Source: Larix kaempferi (taxonomy: Eukaryota; Streptophyta; Pinopsida; Pinales; Pinaceae). Taken from it: a stretch of 64,000 nucleotides of DNA. The DNA lies in NCBI GenBank assembly GCA_027924585.1, contig BSBM01000150.1:13011001-13075000 (forward strand), written 5' to 3'. Below are positions 22,925 through 32,715 of this stretch, piece by piece. The stretch's first letter is position 1; every line of letters begins with the position of its first letter. The notes below the pieces were generated by a model, which searched no databases, was not told the DNA's origin, and worked only from the letters and a program-made list of their open reading frames with translations. The position numbers were made by a program, and so were the translations under genes.

Positions 22925-23159
22925 ATACAAAAGATTACAAAACTATATCTTGTGTCTCCTGCAATGTGTTGATGATAATGTGTTTTACTTTATGAATGAC
23001 ATGTGCTTAGTTGATTACTCAAATATAGTTCATTGATGAATATGATATTGAAGTGAATTTGTAAATGATGATATAAGATTTGAAGAAGAAGTTGAAATTG
23101 TCAATAAGTCCAAGCTCGCTGATTCGCCCCCCCCTCTTAGTGAGCCATTGTGTCTAACA
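22925..23159 (-). mobile_element. TGTTAGAC-type LTR-end fragment, inverted copy
   Basis: On the minus strand, from 23159, it reads TGTTAGACACAATGGCTC, then a G8 run followed by CGAATCA, then TTCTTCTTCAAATCTTATAT and AAGCACATGTCATTCAT. It matches 13087-13285 in the opposite orientation over about 200 bp, with an extra insertion of some 30 bp. It ends exactly where the third 531-bp unit begins (ACCTCTTCC). Confidence 0.6.
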
Positions 23160-23397
23160 ACCTCTTCCAATAGTGAGCAACATGAAAACAACTTACCACT
23201 AGTTGGCACTACAAAGATCCTACACATATTTTCCAGGTGAACAACTACTCTTTTTCCCTAGGGGTCGAGTTATTTTTTTATTATTTAATTATTTTTCAAT
23301 AAAGACGAATTCAGTGCACCTTATGTTTTTGTAGTATGATGAATTCTCACTAGTAGCTCTTCACATGTAGTAGAGCAAGTGATTTTATTTCACGAGG
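23160..23397 (+). repeat. Partial third copy of the 531-bp unit
   Basis: The segment matches 19389-19627, starting at CCTCTTCCAATA and ending at CACGAGGAG. It is truncated on both sides, at 23159 by the TGTTAGAC fragment and at 23398 by the duplicated exon-like segment. Confidence 0.8.
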
Positions 23398-23401
23398 AGA
23401 A

Positions 23402-23747
23402 TGTAAAACTATTTTTGAAGCAGAGAGGAGCTCAATAAGGTATAAATACTCTTTATTTCCTATGTATTAAAGATGGTTGTAATTTTTTAAATGCATGTCT
23501 ATTTCTTAAAATATTGTTAATAAATTTAGCATTTCATGGTTCATTGATTTCTACAGGACTTTGTAGTAGGATTTAAATGACTATTTATTTGCTTATATAT
23601 TATTTACTCATATAGAATTTTTGTCTTTGATGATTTATGCGGGTCTTGGTGATGGACATGCATCTCGTGGACAACTCTTATCAAGTTGTATGGGCGAATG
23701 GATCTGGAGAAAGGACAATGATAAGGTAAGGGTTTTGACGTGTTGCT
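23402..23747 (+). repeat. Duplicated exon-like segment, copy 2
   Basis: This is the partner of 16840-17191. The acceptor TACTCATATAG is intact. It is followed by an open frame through SLMIYAGLGDG and WIWRKDNDK to the donor GTAAGG at about 23725. The peptide is not recognised. The conserved splice sites suggest a true ancestral exon. Confidence 0.55.
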
Positions 23748-24337
23748 TTTTAAAGTGGGTTTTGACATGGTTTTCTCCTTCTGCTTTCCAAGTTCTCCGG
23801 TTATTTTAGTGTTTAGAAGATCCGTCTTGAAATGCATCAAATATATAATTATTTTATGTTTGGGGATCATAATCAACATTTTGAATTTTGGTTTCAATTT
23901 TTTAATTAATTCTTACTAGTGAAGGATAATGGGCATCCATTATGTTCAAAAACCACTCTTAGATCACAACCATAGTCATCACACACTAAGACAAAAGTCT
24001 TAGTGAAATATGACATGGTGAAAATTAGTTGTACCACTATGGAGAAAGGGTTCTCTAGGAACCAATATTTTGCTAGTGCAAGGAGTAATCAACTCAATAA
24101 GGTCTTATATTAACAAGAATGGATTAACAATTTCATGGCCTAGCATAGCCAAGGACTCCATACTCCCAATCGTGGATCCCTCTCTCAGAGAATGAGATGA
24201 ACTGGAATCCCTTGGAAACCCAAGGTTGTTTCCCATAACAATGTTACATTCAAGTACTAAGTAGCAAGGGGTGGCCTAATGGGAAGGGAATCCTCCTCAT
24301 GTCTTTTAGTCTTAGTGTAAACTCATACTCTTCCAAA
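23748..24337. other. Unassigned sequence left of the copia insertion
   Basis: No gene is seen. Its right end (GCTAC) is the target site of the copia element, and the sequence should resume at 31577. Confidence 0.5.
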
Positions 24338-24342
24338 GCTAC

Positions 24343-24971
24343 TGTTAAAATTTGAGCATTAATTCACAATACTCTTGGATCTTTACTAAGAGAATAACAT
24401 ATACAGTATATCAATGCATAACAATCACAATAAGCATCACAATCATCACAAGAATCAAAAGCATGAGAGATAAGACACACAGAGTTTCTGTGGGGAAAAC
24501 CCTAAGGTGAAAAACCCCACAACTTCCTCAGAGATAGAGAGAGCAATGGCTCAACCAAAATACACTTGAGATAGTCTCCTAGAGCAGATGATCCTCCTCC
24601 TCACTAGTGCGCCACTTTCTGAGTGACAGAAGTGTGTCTTTGCGAATGATCCAAATAGAAATCTCCCGATCTCTATTTATACTTAACCTGTTTGCACAGT
24701 GACCTTATGGGGCCGACTTGTCTATCTAGATACATCCACAATATAATATATATTTTAGGGCCGACTTGTCTATCTAGATACATCCACAATATAATATATA
24801 TTTTAGGGACAACCCCACACATGGTAGTCTAATAACCCATCGACAAGTACACACACTTGAGACACTTGTCAATCCACATGATGACACTTCCTTATAGAGG
24901 AATAACACATCTCTTATAAGGGTACAATAAATATATATGAAATACATTCCGAAGTTACATATACATCAACA
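24343..24971 (-). repeat. 3' LTR of the copia element
   Basis: The copy is 629 bp. It is 48 bp longer than the other LTR because the segment around CCGACTTGTCTATCTAGATA is present twice in tandem near 24712-24807. A minus-strand TATA box (TATAAATAG) is at 24673-24681. Confidence 0.97.
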
Positions 24972-24982
24972 CTCCCTCTTAA
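24972..24982 (-). other. Polypurine tract of the copia element
   Basis: The minus strand reads TTAAGAGGGAG immediately before the 3' LTR. This is the usual plus-strand priming tract. Confidence 0.8.
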
Positions 24983-25213
24983 CTAGGAAGGTATTTCTCG
25001 ACACAGTTCTGCTAGACAAGTCTTCTTCTTGGGATCATCATCATCGATGCATCGTCACTGTTGCTGCTATCTCAACCAATCTCTGACTCTACTCGTCATA
25101 GGAAGTTCTATAGAGCCAGTCCTTTTTCATACTGGATGTAGGCCCACCACCTGCAGGTCTTCATCATCTGTGCGAACGGTCTGATAGAGGTGGCCTCTCA
25201 AGACTAATTTTAT

Positions 25214-25760
25214 GTGCGGATGCAATACCGAAAAGAGTATCTCGGGAACATTTATGTGCCTAAGCACGACCGGCAAGATCTCCCAGGACTGATTACATGC
25301 ATCTCCTCCACAATACCTTTAAAGAGCATCCCAGGAACATTTATGTGCCACAGCATGACCGGCAAGATCTCTAAAGAGCATCCCAGGACTTATTACGAGC
25401 ATACAGCTCAACCTCTCGGATCTCCAGGACTGATTACATGTGGATAGACAAAACCTTTAAAGAGCATCCCAAGAAAATTTATGTGCCACAGCACGACCGG
25501 AAAGATCTCTAAAGAGCATCCCAGGACTAATTACGAGCACACAGCTCAACCTCTCGGATCTCCAGGACTGATTACATGTCTCCGTAGTAATACCTCATCC
25601 CAGGACTGATTACGAGCACACAGCTCAACCTATCGGATATTTGAGGACTGATTACCTACTACATAGAAATACCGGAAAGAGTACCCCAGGAACATTTATG
25701 TGCCGCAGCACGACTGGCAAGATCTCCCAGGACTAATTACATGCTATTTGCACAACCTGC
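25214..25760 (-). repeat. Degenerate tandem repeats in the copia 3' region
   Basis: Words CCCAGGACTGATTAC and GGAACATTTATGTGCC alternate with (G)GCAAGATCTC through about 550 bp, in eight or more imperfect units of variable length. They lie between the end of pol and the 3' LTR. Confidence 0.85.
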
Positions 25761-26420
25761 CACATATCATCTCTGACCTCCAAGTATCAACTTGATACTC
25801 ATGATCCAACGGATCATCATCGCACGAGGCATCATCCTGATGCCCATGATCATACAGATCATCATCACATGTACCATCCTGGTACATATCATCTGGAGCA
25901 ACATCCTGAAGCTCATCATCATGATCAACCTGATCATACAATGCATCCACCTGATGCATACCAAGTATCTACCTGATACATATCACCATACACAGTGTAT
26001 CCACCTAATACATAGATACATGATCCACATAATGTATCCATCAACATACATGATCTACCTGATCATACCTGATACATATCAACATACATGATCTACCTGA
26101 TCATACAATATATCCACCTAATACATATACAGATACATGGTCCAAGCATCCAACATGATGCATATACAAAATACATACAAATGATCCAACTAATCATATC
26201 CAGCATCCAACATGATGCGATATACATATAAATGATCCAATTGATCATATCCAGCATCCAACATGATGCGATATACATATAAATGATCCAACTGATCATA
26301 TCCAGCATCCAACACGATGCGTACATACATATATAAATGATCCAACTGATCATACAAAGCAGAAACCAGAACATCATCCTGATGCTCATCATCCAGCGCT
26401 TACATCCATAGCCATGTGAA
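25761..26420 (-). repeat. GATCAT-rich tandem repeats with 51-bp units
   Basis: The word TGATCAT and its neighbours recur throughout. The clearest section is 26198-26350, where a 51-bp unit beginning ATCCAGCATCCAAC is repeated three times (26198, 26249, 26300). Because 51 is divisible by three, an apparent 17-residue repeat protein appears on the minus strand. I regard that as a by-product. Confidence 0.85.
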
Positions 26421-26467
26421 GGATCCTCCTTCCAACATGCTTGGAATGGCTTCAGCAAATGTGTCCA

Positions 26468-27115
26468 TCACTTCTTCCTCGAAATGTCCTCGATCTGAAG
26501 AACACCCAACCTCTCCCTAAAGTACTCAAACTTCACCCTGGCTAGTGGCTTCGTCAACACATCTACAATCTGCTCATCTGTCGCAACATACAGGAGCTTC
26601 ACAACTCCTCTCTGTACCATATCCCTGATATAGTGATATTTGATCTCTATGTGTTTCGACTTGTCATGAAACACTGGGTTCTTGGACAGCTTCACACAAC
26701 TCTGGTTATCACAAAAGATACCAGTAGCATCCAACGAGAGATCAAATAACTCAGACAGTAACTTTCGTAGCCATACTGCCTCACAACTAGCTGAACAGGC
26801 TGCAACATACTCTACCTCAGCTGTACTCAGTGCTACGCAGGACTTCTTCCTGCTAAACCAAGAGATCACACCTGATCCCATACTGAAGCAGCACCCAGAT
26901 GTGCTCTTCCTATCTGCAGCACTGCCATCCCAATTTGAATCAACATAACCCTACAGGTTAAACTTTTGATTTGCTTCATACTTAAGCCCATAATCCACTG
27001 TACCCTTCAGGTACCTCAGAACATGCTTTACAGCAACCAGATGAACACTCCTCGGATCCGTCAGGAACTGGCTCAATGTGTTCACTGCAAAGCAAATATC
27101 TGGTCTCGTGTTCAT
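26468..27115 (-). pseudogene. Copia RNase H domain
   Basis: Minus-strand codons encode [19 protein letters not shown], a DSNWDGSAADRKSTSG block, SRKKSCVALSTAEVEYVAA, FCDNQSC, HDKSKHIEIKYHYIRD and VLTKPLAR. This is the characteristic copia RNase H order, with the catalytic Asp and Glu positions (DSNWDG, STAEVEY, CDNQS) retained. The ORF 26468-26881 is the C-terminal part. The upstream part is interrupted by in-frame stops, so no continuous protein is possible. Confidence 0.93.
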
Positions 27116-27490
27116 CAGTTACATCAAGGACCCAATCATCTGATGATACATAGAGACATCAACCGGCTCAGATGAAGCATCACATAGAAGCTTTAGATTC
27201 GATGCCATGGGTGTGGCCATGGCCTTGCAATCCATCATCCCGAATCTCTTTAGGATATCTACTGTGTACTTCCCTTGACCAAGGAAGATCCCACCTGAAT
27301 TCTTCCACACCTCCATACCTCGGAGATAATGCATCATTCCCAAAGTTCTTCATATCGAATTCGGCAGCAAGCTTCCTCTTTGTATCACACCAAGTTCTGG
27401 GAGCTTGCTACAAGCCATACAAGGCTTTCTTCAATCTGCACACATGTGACTCCCTGTCAGGTCTTGGGACTGCATCCCAAACATCTTCTT
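27116..27490 (-). pseudogene. Copia reverse transcriptase, C-terminal remnant
   Basis: Minus-strand sequence shows [17 protein letters not shown], then MHYLRGMEVW, GIFLGQGKYTVDILKRFGM and MATPMASN. These are the last third of copia reverse transcriptase. The YVDD catalytic motif region is not intact, and stops and frameshifts are present. The N-terminal half including the first catalytic Asp is absent. Confidence 0.9.
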
Positions 27491-28195
27491 CATGATCGAC
27501 AGATCATGGCATTCCATTTCTTCATCCCAAATCTTGAGAACTTCAATATCTTCAATAGATATCTTTGTTGCTGGAACAAATGTTGTAGTCCTTTTGTAGG
27601 TGAAGATATACGATCTTTCCTACAAAACAAGTTAAATTGCATGATTAGAAACATCTCATAATTTTCAGAACAAATTCTTTACACATAAAGAAATATGTCA
27701 TGCAGTTATCTTAGCCAATGCTTCAATACAACATCTATCCATGTTCCACAACTTTCTAGATGCCTTCCAGTCTCTACCAGAACATTGTTAAGAGTTTGCA
27801 CTACTCCCAACATGTCAGCAAAGAGGTTTCATTCTAGATAAGTAGCACTGGAATGTTGTACAGTGCCATAGGCCACTTACCCATCACATGCATATTAGTA
27901 GTATGTTGTTCATTAATGCAATCATTCTAATATGCACAATACATCTCCTAAGTCTAGGAACATAAGCATAATATTATTTAAACAAACAAAATAGGAAAGA
28001 AATGATAATTGAAATACTTATATTTGTTTGTTTGTTGGGTGGACTCCCTCTGAGTCTTTGCTTCCTAGCAGGAATTGCTGAAGTAGCTTCTTCTACACCT
28101 TTCTGTTGTGGAATGTAGGAAGATGGTCAACTACCTCTGAAAATCTGCATCCTTGCAGGAGCTGCTGGAGTGTGCTCCCTCTTGATCTTTGCTTC
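27491..28195 (-). other. Non-homologous segment replacing the reverse transcriptase N-terminus
   Basis: Between the integrase C-terminus (28201) and the first recognisable reverse-transcriptase motif (about 27460) lies a spacer in which 28030-28195 still looks like a polyprotein linker (PAAPARMQ, GVEEATSAIPAR). From about 27530 to 28025 the sequence is AT-rich and non-coding. I infer a deletion-insertion. Confidence 0.6.
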
Positions 28196-28200
28196 TTGGA

Positions 28201-30417
28201 TTACCTATCCTTGAACTTATATTCATCCTTGCTGACATCAATCTTCTTGAACCCTGGAAAGTATATTCTGTAAGCCTTCGAGCTTTCACTGTAACCCACA
28301 AAGATACCCTTCTTTCCTGAAGGATCTAGTTTAGTCCTCTTTTCCTTTGGGACATGAGTGTATACTAGACAACCAAATATTCTGAGATGGCTGACTTCAG
28401 GTTTCTTACTAGAAAAGACCTCTTTTGGTGTCTTGTTGTCCAATATCTTGTGGGGTGTTCTGCTCTGCACATATACATCTGTTCTAGCTGCTTCTGCCCA
28501 TAGATGCATAAGTATATCCTAGTCATGCAGCATTGCCCTTGCTGCTTCCATGATTGTTCTGTTCTTCCTTTCTGCAACTCTATTCTGTTGAGGATTATAA
28601 GGAGCAGTCAAATCCCTCTTAATCCCTGAATCACTACAAAGCTTCTTGAAGTCACCTAAGGTGAATTCTCCACCATTGTTGGATCTGAATGTTTTGATCT
28701 TCTTGTCAGTTTGATTCTCCATCAAGGTTTTGAATTCCTTGAACTTATCAAACACCTCATCTTTATTTTTCAAGAAGTATACCCAAGTCTTCCTGGAGAA
28801 TTCATCAATAAATGAGACATAGTAAACATACCCACTCAGAGAACTGGATGACATAGGACCACATACATCTGAGTGGATGATTTCCAGGATACCTTTTGCC
28901 TTGCTTTCACTGCTTGGAAATGCCTTCTTAATGTTCTTTCCTTTTGCACATCCTTTGCAAACACCTTCATGTTTGGTCTTGATTTCAGGAAGACCCTCTA
29001 CAGCCTTGCTTGAAATTGGAAGTGCCCTATAGTGCATATGAGAAAGTCTTCTATGCCAAAGTTCACTTGGCTCCATGGATTCATGCACCATGGCATGTTC
29101 AGGTTGTCCTTTTAATTTATACAAACCTCCCTCTTGCTCTCCAATCACAACTGCATCATCTATGGTCTTTCCCTTTGGCCACATTAGGACTTGGCCATCC
29201 ACAAATGCAACCCTCATACCTTTTGTATCCAATGCAGAGATGGAGAGTAAGTTCTTCTTTTGCCCAGGTACATAAAGGACTTCTTTCATCTTCAAAGATT
29301 TTCCAGAATCTAGGTTGTAGGAGGCTTCACCACTTCCTTTGATGGGATATTGATAATCATCCCCAAGTTTCACTTTATGGGGTGATTCATGTTCAGACAG
29401 ATTTACAAAGGATTCTTTAAACCCAGTCATGTGTTTGGAAGCCCCACTGTCAATTAACCAATCATTACAACCATGGGAGATAGTACCTGTGAGAGCAAAG
29501 ATTAGAACATACTCTTCTTCACTTGATGAGTCATCATTACTATCATCACTTTTTGCCCTAGCCTTCTTCTTTGGAGGTTCATCATCTTCGACAACATGAG
29601 CATGGTACCTTCTTTTGTTACCCTTCATATTCTTGTTGGAGTTGTTGTTGTTGTGTTTGTCCCTTTTGTTCTTGGGACATTCTGAAGCAAAGTGACCCTT
29701 CTCATTACAAGTGAAACACCTTAGATCTTTCTTATCTTTGTGAAAATGATGAGAAGATTTCTTCTTGTGATGGGATGGCTCCCTCTTGAACTTGCCCTTC
29801 TTAGTGTGAGCTGTGAGAGCTTGATCTTCATTTACCATCTTCTCTTCTCTTGCCACAAGCCTTGCTTCTTCTTGAGAACATTCCTCCCATAATCCGCTGA
29901 AGGAGATTAACTTCTTTCTGGCACAGATCCCCTGGATAAAAGAGTCCCATGACCTAGGTAGGCCATTCAAAGTAGTCATAACAATTTCACCATTCTCCAC
30001 CATTTCATCTACAGCTTCAAGTTGTTCCTTGATCTAAGAGACCTTGGAGAAATAGGATTGAATGGTTTCTCCATTCGACATCTTGACCCCTTTCAATTGA
30101 TTCTGCAGGGTCATCTTCCGATTTATGTTCTTTCCTTCAAATAGCTTGGTCAAAGAGTCAAACACAGCCTTGGGTGTCTTTAGAGAAGACACATGGGGTA
30201 TGAGATGGTCTTTGATAGAATTAGCAATGATTCTCTTTTCCTTGACCAAGTTCTTCTTATGCAATACCTTAGCCTCTTCATCCTCTGGGATAGGGATGTC
30301 TTCTTTTATATATGAGTCCAACTCATTCTCTTTCAGGATTAACCCAATCCTATACTTCCAAGCTCGGAAGTTATCAGCCCCTTCAAGCTTATCCTCAAGC
30401 TTGGTGTGGTGAGACAT
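28201..30417 (-). pseudogene. Copia gag-protease-integrase ORF with two TAG stops
   Basis: A single frame of 739 codons starts at ATG 30417 and runs to 28201, broken only by TAG at 30034-30036 and another at about 28516. Order of domains: gag helical region (LEGADNFRAWKYRI, residues about 10-125), zinc knuckle CFTCNEKGHFASEC (CX2CX4HX4C), aspartic protease DWLIDSGASKHMTG, pre-integrase HHCC zinc region (LWHRRLSHMH ... CKGCAKGK), and integrase core with HSDVCGPM and VAERKNRTIMEAARAML. The middle catalytic Asp of integrase reads RSNNGGEF where copia elements usually have RSDNGGEF. The chain ends with the integrase C-terminal GIFVGYSESSKAYRI segment. Both stops fit CAG-to-TAG changes. Confidence 0.95.
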
Positions 30418-30978
30418 CTTAAAGAGTACTTCAAATGAAATAGAAAAGATTTAGGTCTTACCACTTGAAATGCTGAAAACTGGATCTGGTCCCGGATTAG
30501 GGTTTGTCGAAAAAACCCTAAAAATTCAAAATGTGAATTTCAACTTCCTGAAAGGATAGAAAGATGCGTCTTGATGAGCTGATCAACCTGGTGTATTCAG
30601 AATTTGAGATCAGCAAAGCTTTACCCTTCAAATATGCCTTTTTGTCCTCCCGGGTTCACTAGGAAGAGCCCTGAATTAGGGTTTGAGTTTCCTGGAGATC
30701 TACCCAGCCAAAAATCTCGATCCAAAGCTCTAAACTTCGATTTTTGCAAGGAACTTCTAGCTATGGCTTCAGATTTCAGAAATTTCTATTTTTGTGGAAA
30801 CCCTAATTTTTAGGGCCAAATCTGAAAATGTTGAGAATTGAATTCTGATTGGACAGATAGATTCTCCTTGATGAGTAGAGTCAATCTACTATACTGCTTT
30901 TCCAAAAACTATGGAGAGAAACCCAATAAAAAAGAAACTCAAGTTTCTGTCACTGCAAAATGTCTTCTTCTCAGGTTA

Positions 30979-30990
30979 GCTCTGATACCA
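30979..30990 (-). other. tRNA-iMet primer-binding site of the copia element
   Basis: The minus strand reads TGGTATCAGAGC, the canonical plant copia site. It directly abuts the 5' LTR that begins at 30991. Confidence 0.97.
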
Positions 30991-31571
30991 TGTTAAAATT
31001 TGAGCATTAATTCACAATACTCTTGGATCTTTACTAAGAGAATAACATATACAGTATATCAATGCATAACAATCACAATAAGCATCACAAGCATCACAAG
31101 AATCAAAAGCATGAGAGACAAGAGACACAAAGTTTCCGTGGGGAAAACCCTAAGGTGAAAAACCCCACAACTTCCTCAGAGATAGAGAGAGCAATGGCTC
31201 AACCAAAATACACTTGAGATAGTCTCCTAGAGTAGATGATCCTCCTCCTCACTAGTGCGCCACTTTCTGAGTGAGAGAAGTGTGTCTTTGCGAATGATCC
31301 AAATAGAGATCTCCCGATCTCTATTTATACTTAACCTGTTTGCTCAGTGACCTTATGGGGTCGACTTGTCTATCTAGATACATCCACAATATAATATATA
31401 TTTTAGGGCCGACCCCACACACGGTGGTCTAATAACCCATCGGCAAGTACACACACTTGCGACACTTGTCAATCCACATGACGACACTTCCTTATAGATG
31501 AATAACACATCTCTTATAAGGGTACAATAAATATATATGAAATACATTCTGAAGTTACATATACATCAACA
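30991..31571 (-). repeat. 5' LTR of the copia element
   Basis: A 581-bp LTR with TG...CA ends. The minus-strand TATA box (TATAAATAG, 31321-31329) would drive transcription toward the primer-binding site. Confidence 0.97.
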
Positions 31572-31576
31572 GCTAC

Positions 31577-32149
31577 GATGATCAAGGGACCCAGAAGGCC
31601 ACAATTATCACCCATTTCCCATGCTCTTTTCTCATGCGAAGGATGTACATGTAAGGGACCCAGAAGGCCACAAATACTTGGATTTCCTTTCTTCTTACTC
31701 AAAATATGGTCATGAGAATATTTTGAATACATTATCCCAACAAGCATAGAAACTGACACTCAATTGTAGAGATTTCTACAATGACAAATTTCCTGTCTTT
31801 GCATAGCATCTAACAAGGTTGTTTGGCTATGAAATGATGATAGAAACTAGAACAAAAAACTATAAAGCAAGAACAAAAATAATACAAATGAAGAATACAA
31901 ATAGAGAATGTTAGCTACTAAGTTAGCTAATGGATTTTATCACTCAAATAACCCTAGTACATTCACTTCCACAAGATATTAAGCATAGTATTGGCATAGG
32001 ATAGTTTCGCAGGAAGTGCAGAAGCCGACAAGTGCGAAATGATAATTCCGTGAAAGAAGGAAGAAGCGCGACGTCCAAGGAAGCACAAGAATAGTTTTGA
32101 ATAATTAATGATAAATCGGTCATGTGGACCAAAGTTGTAATAGGATAGA
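31577..32149. other. Right flank of the copia element
   Basis: The phrase AAGGGACCCAGAAGGCCACA occurs twice (about 31585 and 31652). Otherwise it is AT-rich sequence without a gene. Its right part may already belong to the U3 region of the next LTR. Confidence 0.5.
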
Positions 32150-32674
32150 AGCATATAAGTAGAATTCAATTGTAAGCCTAACGGCATCGAAGTTTCGGAT
32201 GTTGATCCTGATTTTTGATGTATTTTGTATTCGCGGTATGATGTATTGACCGTTTCTGCGATGGGTTTCCCATAGAACTTAATGAATGCATGGAGATGTT
32301 CGGTTACGATATAATGGTTGTCTTCTGTCTCTTGTGATTATGAGTTGTTATGTTATGATTATGATGAAGTAGACTTAATGCTATTGAATGAGATAAATCA
32401 GTAATATGTGTGTGTTGCTAAATCTGTGAATGAGTCATGCGTAGTTGATTTTATATGATCTCTGGTTCGTACGATAGTGAATTGTGTGTGTTTTCGTATC
32501 CTCCTCATCACTGCGGAAACTTGGTTCCTGCAGCACCCTTATCCACCTCGAGTGAGACCTCACCTACTTTGCAGGTGTTGCTGGGAAGGATAACTCCTTT
32601 TCAGGCCGGTGTATAAGGGATTGTGGTGTTGTTGACAAGAGAGTGAACTCCTATCAAAGGGTGTTGAGTCAACA
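32150..32674 (+). repeat. 5' LTR (3' portion) of a gypsy element, plus strand
   Basis: A TATA-like CATATAAGT (32152-32160) precedes a leader-like sequence that ends GAGTCAACA at 32674, directly before a primer-binding site. The LTR start cannot be set because no partner LTR is in the window. Confidence 0.55.
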
Positions 32675-32676
32675 AA

Positions 32677-32695
32677 TGGTTCTGTTGTCGGGACC
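32677..32695 (+). other. Gypsy primer-binding site, plus strand
   Basis: TGGTTCTGTTGTCGGGACC resembles the tRNA-Asp-type site of many plant gypsy elements (TGGCGCCGTTG(C/T)CGGGGA). It lies two bases after the LTR end. Confidence 0.6.
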
Positions 32696-32715
32696 TTGAG
32701 GAAAAAGAAGAGGAT

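Larger units (their letters stand above)
24338..31576 (-). mobile_element. Ty1/copia retrotransposon with target-site duplication
   Basis: The element spans 24343-31571 and is flanked by the 5-bp duplication GCTAC (24338-24342 and 31572-31576). LTRs of 629 bp (left) and 581 bp (right) both start TGTTAAAATT and end CATCAACA. The primer-binding site lies inside the right LTR, so transcription is on the minus strand. The domain order on that strand is gag, zinc knuckle, protease and integrase, then a gap, then a reverse-transcriptase remnant and RNase H, which is the copia order. Most of reverse transcriptase is missing, so the copy cannot be autonomous. About 20 base differences between the LTRs outside a 48-bp duplication (around 3.4%, counted by eye) indicate a fairly old insertion. 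Confidence 0.97.

Noticed and set aside
13087-23159. Confirmed 10-kb DNA transposon with terminal inverted repeats
   Set aside because: The termini are inverted and similar, but no target-site duplication is visible (TTTGT against ACCTC) and the sequence resembles LTR starts. I kept it only as a question.
16840-23747. LTR retrotransposon bounded by the 350-bp direct repeats
   Set aside because: The repeats lack TG...CA ends, there is no primer-binding site or purine tract, and the repeats contain splice-site-like exon structure.
25214-26420. Possible CRISPR-like repeat-spacer array
   Set aside because: Units are directly adjacent and variable in length, spacers are not unique, there are no cas genes, and the setting is a plant retrotransposon.
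26093-26458. Apparent 17-residue repeat protein (ASCWMLDMISWIIYMYI-type) on the minus strand
   Set aside because: It follows from a 51-bp tandem repeat in the non-coding 3' part of the copia element. It has no start context, and variant copies carry no sign of codon-level constraint.
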